A stretch of DNA of 64,000 bases from Oenanthe sinensis (Eukaryota; Streptophyta; Magnoliopsida; Apiales; Apiaceae): assembly GCA_028671895.1 (NCBI GenBank), contig CM053801.1:40304836-40368835 (forward strand), written 5' to 3'. The notes beneath the pieces are model-generated. The model did no database searches and was not told the origin of the DNA. It worked only from the letters and a program-made list of their open reading frames with translations. Position 1 is the stretch's first letter, and every line of letters begins with the position of its first letter. A program made the position numbers and the translations under genes. This document shows, piece after piece, positions 59,040 through 64,000 of the stretch.

Positions 59040-60410
59040 TACTTGGTATCTACAATGATAAAAGCACAAAATTAAACATTAGATTGTCTGAGTTATTTAT
59101 TATGTTCAAATGATTATGATACATTCATAATATATCTCCCACTATTTTTATCAAATCAATAGCCCTTACTATTAATTTGGAAAGTATATCCCATAATCCT
59201 TTCTAGTGAGCCAAGATCCATATTTCGTCATGTCTCAAGTCAACCACTGGAAGTCCTTAAGAATGATTATTTAGGTAGACAACATTTGTCAATTATATCA
59301 TATATAATTCTTGGATAGTTTGGTGAGCAACGATTGATCTTATCTATCTAATAGATTTTTAACCAAACTCTATGCTTCTAAGTTCATAATGGTTGAATAT
59401 AACCGTTTACTTTCACCTTATTATGACGACTCAGTTAAGTTTGACCCAATGATACAACGGCCGAATATAACCGTTTATATTCGTCGCATCTCACCACGAT
59501 AGACAGGAGTCCCCTGCCACTGACAGTCTTTCCCCTAATCGATCTAGGATTCGATGAGTGTTCATTCATTGGAAAGCATCTGATTAAAACTTAATATTTT
59601 GTTAAGGGGTTTAGAAAATTTTACGACGATCATGATCACATCATGAAGAGATCCTCAATTTTTCCTTGAACTAAATATTTCAAATTGACATCTTAAATTG
59701 TTCATTTCCCAGGTAGATGGAGGATACCAGTGGTCACACTTAAAACCCATCAGCCTTACGAATACGCATATCCGTTTTTGTCAGAAAATCCCAATTATAG
59801 ATATCAAAATCCATATTCAATTCCGTGTTTTAAAAATCCATATTTCATAAACACAAGAATCTCATGATCGTTTGTTGATTTTAAAATCTTGAATCGTTAC
59901 AGATTTTATCTTGAGTCGTTACAGATTTTATCTTGTTTAAACAAGCATGGCATGGGTGTCGTATCTAATACATACATACATACATACATGATTAATCTAA
60001 TTAAAGCATGCATCATTCATACATCAATATGTAAAGTGCAGTATGTAAACGTGCTTGGTTATGGCCCCTTTCCTATGTGATCCTTTCGAGCTAATGAAAG
60101 GATCAAAGTCAATCTATGGTGGTAAAATATAAATACAATTACATGTCTTCATTCTTCTTGTATCCACTAGTGCCTGCTTCTCTTCTTGGATCATCTTTCA
60201 GTCTTCAAGTACATTACATGGAATAATTGAATACAACCTAAGCTAATGTACTTACATAAGAAAACTCGAGTTACATTCGAGGTTAAACAATTACAAGAAT
60301 GAAGAAAATGACATGCAAGTCGTATTTATAAAACCAAAACCAAAAACCATTAATCTAGGGGTCTAAGGGCCATAACCAGCACCATGCTCAAGTACACAAA
60401 ATAAAATATT

Positions 60411-60529
60411 GCGGGGGTCCGGGGGCGGCAGCCCCTGGGCGGGGGTCCGGGGGCGGCAGCCCCTGGGCGGGGTCTGGGGCGGCAGCCCCAGGCGGGGTCT
60501 GGGGGCGGCAGCCCCCGGCTGGGGTCGAG
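60411..60529 (-). repeat. GC-rich hairpin minisatellite in the element leader
   Basis: Four copies of a unit of about 27-30 bp, GGGGGTCCGGGGGCGGCAGC then CCCTGGGC, sit in otherwise AT-rich sequence between the PBS and gag. Each copy contains a GGGGC..GCCCC inverted pair and can fold into a small stem-loop; the unit also has multiple G tracts. Units 1 and 2 are identical, while units 3 and 4 vary. Confidence 0.88.
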
Positions 60530-60986
60530 CTGCCAGGTCAGCTCGAAATCAGAATTTTTTTTTTATTTTCGAAGACCACTCCTATTCAGAAATCATCAAT
60601 TTCTGAACTACAGATCATATCTGTTGGCCCTTTTTCCCACTGCATCTTATACAGTTTCAGAAGCATGTATCATATACATACTTATCATATCCCAGTTAAC
60701 AGATCATGTCCAACATAATCTGTCCACCAGTTTATATCACTATACAAACTGACCCTCATGCATAATATACAAATCGCAATATGGCATATAAATCAGTCAT
60801 GACAAATCATTAGCATGCTAGTATCATCACCACATATTACAATTCGAATATACATGAAGAACATAGCATGGCAGAAGCATGGCAGTAACAAAGCAGTAGC
60901 ATGGCAGTGGCATGGCAGTCACCAAAACAGGCATATTTGCATCAAATACAGTTAACACGTAACCAAATCAGTCCCTTATACACGTA

Positions 60987-60998
60987 GCTCTGATACCA
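60987..60998 (-). other. Primer-binding site of the Angela-like element
   Basis: The complement reads TGGTATCAGAGC, a perfect initiator Met-tRNA site, one base from the end of the 5' LTR. Confidence 0.92.
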
Positions 60999-60999
60999 T

Positions 61000-62550
61000 T
61001 GTTGGGTTCCGAGGCATAAAACGCAGCGGATAAACGTAAATATAACGAAAATTTTCGGAACCCAAACGCAGGATCATGTATAAGAATTGACGGATTATGG
61101 TGATAATCGAATCATACCTATTAAGATTTTGAATGCCACGAACTCAACGGAGATGCTTGTTATCACGATTTGTGTCTTCCTCTCGAAAGCACCTCTATGG
61201 TATCCACACGAGCACCTTCAAGAACGTCTCACGATCTTGAACACGGAACGGAAGTACTAGCCTCCTTTGATAGGTTTCGAATTCTCTCTGCCTCTTCCTA
61301 TGCTGCCTCTTCTGCTAGGGTTTATACAAAAAACATGCAAGCCATTTAACCTATCATTATCTATTTATAATGATTGGTTAATGGGCCTTTTTAGCAAAAA
61401 CCTAACCCATGTAGGCATAGGATTAAATAATAAAACATGCTTCTATTATTTAATTAATAATTAAGTCACACTTAATTATTATTGGCAGAAATATAATTCT
61501 TCAAATTCGAATTTATTTCAATTAATTAAGTCTCACTTAATTAATATAATAAATTCGAATTAATCATCAATTAATTTAAATCTATAATTTAAATTAACTA
61601 TTCCTCTAGGTGCTCTATGTGTGTGACCCTATAGGCTATTATTTAATTAGCAATAATTTTATTCTCCAATAAAATTATAAACAATGAGCGGTATCTAGTA
61701 ATACATCATTGCTACCTAATTAAACAATAATTAAATCGTGATTCGATAAAACCTTTCGTGATTAATGTTTCCGTGTAATATAATCCCTTTAACCATATAT
61801 ATTATAGATTAAACTCGAGGCATGTATTTAGTCATCCTCTTCAACATTTAATCCGGGTTTACTTGATCCATGAGTAGACTATGAAAAACAAATCATTATT
61901 TGAGCACGGCCATGCATTTTATAGTCTCACTCAATCAAGAGGCCAATAATATCTCTCCTAATTATAGGAGGGTTAAATCCTTTATCTATCATTCATATTT
62001 TTCATACGACTCATGATATACCCGATGTCCACTTTTATCATCACCCGGTCAAAGGTAACTTTTAATGTAGTCAAAGTATATCAATCCTCGTATAGAAATA
62101 TAATGATCTCAAGTCAGAGGATCATTACACCATTATCACTGTGAGTCTTTCTTATGACTTAATTAAACATGAAGAATCTCACTGTGGGTCTGTCCAGTAC
62201 CATGTACCCCTACATGTACCTATGTATTGACTTTAGTATCCCCATACTTATAACCAATGAGATGTGGTTATCTGTCAAACAACATACTAGTCTATTTATG
62301 TATTATTATTGTCCTATCATAATAATACTCGACTAGGGAACCTTTAAGAATATGATATATTATATAATCTCAAGTTCAAGTCATGTACTTAAACTATATA
62401 ACGAGTATCATGATTCTAAGGACATTTATTATGCTAACAAATATATCGCAGTAATTAAAGTCATAATAAATACGTTTATTGAATAATCAAATGACATAAA
62501 TGTTTATTAAAAGGAAAAATTGTATTGCCTCTAGGGCACCTACACTAACA
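61000..62550 (-). repeat. 5' LTR of the Angela-like element
   Basis: 1551 bp, nearly identical to 53509-55059. On the minus strand it starts TGTTAGTGTAGG at 62550 and ends CCCAACA at 61000, next to the PBS. It would contain the element promoter. Confidence 0.92.
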
Positions 62551-63241
62551 TTAATATCATCCGTCTTTTGCAGGATTTATAAACTAGTAATATGTAATAT
62601 TTAAAAATATTTTTATATTTTATTTTTGTACCTCTAATGTTTTCTAAAGATAACCTGGGAAATGAGGATTATCTACAACTCAAATTAAGAAAGTTCAACC
62701 AAAATTTATGTTTATTTATTATTATACCAAAATGTTAGCATGTGTTATTTGTGATGAGCTAGTATTTGTTGGGTTGAATTTATAGTTGTTCAGGTGGATT
62801 ATTGTTGTTGTTGTTGCTATTGAAGGCCCTATGCCTCCGGGGTTTATCATTGGAGGCCCTATGCCTCTCGTTTTAATTATTTAAAGTCCTCTGTCTCTGG
62901 GATTAATTATTGAAGGCCCTCCACCTCCGGGATTAATTTGAAGGCTCTCTATCAGTCATTGCCTGTTGAAGACCCATACCCTGTACTCCACGAGTTATCC
63001 TCGGCGGGGAGCTATGAGATACTCTTGCCTCAACTTGGAAGATCCTTTCCATGTACTCAGGCGGGTTGTCCTTATTTGAGGGCTTAGGACGTGTCCTACA
63101 TTTGCGGTAGATCTAGTGCTGACCTCCAGTCAAGGTATCCGGGAAATAGCTGTAGTGGATCGACTAGAGCCCACGGTTTTTGTGTCAATGTCGGAATCAT
63201 GAAGTCCTTGGGTCTTATACTGAGTTTTGACCTATTCAAAC
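62551..63241. other. Spacer with a degenerate 29-30-bp minisatellite
   Basis: No gene. At about 62818-62955 four to five tandem copies of a unit like GAAGGCCCTATGCCTCCGGG, then (G/A)TTTAATTATT, diverge by 15-30 percent. The next 280 bp are more GC-rich, with no recognised protein. Together they look like part of an unrelated LTR or repeat, not the missing half of Sirevirus-like copy A. Confidence 0.5.
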
Positions 63242-64000
63242 TATTTGGTTCTGAGGCATAAAACGCAGCGGATAAACGTAAATATAACAAAAAAAAATTC
63301 GGAACCCAAACTCAGGATCCATGTATAAGATTGGACAGATTATGGTGAAATAAAATTATACCTATTAAGATCTTGACTTTCACGAACTCAACAGAGATCC
63401 TAGCTTTCACGACTTGTGTCTTCCTCTCGAAAAACACCTCTATGATATCCACACGAGCACCTTCAAGAACGTCTCACGATCTTGACTGCGAAATGGACGT
63501 GCTAGCCTCCCTCTTGATAATTCGAGTTTGTTTCTGCCTCCTTTATTGCTGCCCCTCTAGGGTTTTTTCTCTCAAAACCTAATCGCCTCTTAGCTCTTCA
63601 TTATCTATTTATAATGACTGATTAATAGGCCCATAACAGCAAAACCTAACCCATGTCGGTATAGGATTAAATAATAAAACGAAATTCTATTATTTAATTA
63701 ATAACTAAGTCATACTTAATTATTATGGGCAGAAATACTCCTCTAATTTGAATTTATATTATCTCAATTAATTAAGTCTCACTTAGTTAATATAATAAAA
63801 TTTAAATAATCATCAATTAATTTAAATCTATAATTTAAATTAACTATTCCTTTAAGTGCTCCATGCGTGTGACCCTATAGGCTATTATTTAATTGACAAT
63901 AATTTTATTCTTCAATAAAATTATAAACAATGAGCGGTATCTAGTAATACATCATTGCTACCCAATTAAACAATAATTAAATCGTGATTCGATAAAACCT
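63242..64000 (-). repeat. Third, diverged Angela-like LTR, cut by the window edge
   Basis: From TTGGTTCTGAGGCATAAAAC onward the sequence follows the two LTRs at 53509 and 61000 block by block (CAAGAACGTCTCACGATCTTG, GTGACCCTATAGGCTATT, CAATGAGCGGTATCTAGTAA) with many substitutions and indels. No PBS lies to its left, so it is a 3' or solo LTR of an older copy in the same orientation. Confidence 0.85.

Larger units (their letters stand above)
53509..62550 (-). mobile_element. Nearly complete Ty1/copia element, Angela (BARE)-like, 9042 bp
   Basis: The element comprises two LTRs of 1551 bp each (53509-55059 and 61000-62550), which differ by eye at about seven substitutions and two single-base indels. 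A polypurine tract (complement of AATCTCCCACTTGC, 55060-55073), one gag-pol frame, a long leader with a GC-rich minisatellite and a PBS make up the rest. Everything is on the minus strand. Near-identical LTRs point to recent insertion. The flanking pentamers differ (TATCC on the left, TTAAT on the right), so no target duplication is present. It cuts the extra ORF of Sirevirus-like copy A at its left edge. Confidence 0.9.

Noticed and set aside
60409..60606. Gly/Arg-rich open frame over the GC-rich minisatellite
   Set aside because: Composition follows directly from the GC repeat; no coding signal outside it.
1..64000. CRISPR arrays, tRNA, rRNA, riboswitches or bacterial operons
   Set aside because: None found; gene structure and repeats are those of a plant nuclear genome.

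Overview
This window is nuclear DNA from a flowering plant, most probably a eudicot. The signs are AT-rich sequence, short exons with GT..AG introns, several lineages of Ty1/copia LTR retrotransposon primed by initiator Met-tRNA, Ty3/gypsy fragments and a hAT-type MITE. No bacterial operon, tRNA, rRNA or CRISPR array was seen. The species cannot be named from this sequence alone; an asterid would fit, but that is a guess.

The layout is a gene island of about 19 kb (13.9-33.0 kb) between two blocks of nested, mostly broken retroelements. The island holds three host genes, assembled here by hand from splice sites. The first is a three-exon gene for a 139-aa coiled-coil protein on the minus strand. 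The second is a two-exon gene for a 94-aa protein with two predicted membrane segments on the plus strand; its start codon lies only 183 bp from the first gene's start codon, so the two probably share a promoter. The third is a seven-exon minus-strand gene of about 1082 codons for a DIS3L2/SOV-type cytoplasmic 3'-5' exoribonuclease, with all four catalytic aspartates present. A 769-bp hAT MITE with an imperfect 8-bp target duplication and two G-quadruplex motifs sits just upstream of the exonuclease gene.

Left block (0-13 kb): pieces of Sirevirus-like copia elements (gag, and an extra 3' ORF in opposite orientation), a Ty3/gypsy gag piece, a clean solo LTR with a perfect 5-bp target duplication, a decayed RPA1-like (DUF223) gene and a decayed Ale-like copia pol.

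Right block (34-64 kb): a tandem and inverted AT-rich repeat, at least three Sirevirus-like elements nested or abutting each other in both orientations, and one nearly complete Angela-like copia element of 9.04 kb with two 1551-bp LTRs and a single nonsense codon in integrase. A third, diverged LTR of the same family runs off the right edge.

The most unusual signals are: a short motif (YCGAYRGWTA-like) iterated about 10-15 times inside the LTRs and present again as in-frame repeats in the coding part of the Sirevirus-like elements; an in-frame fusion of truncated reverse transcriptase to the extra 3' ORF; and a GC-rich hairpin minisatellite in the leader of the Angela-like element.
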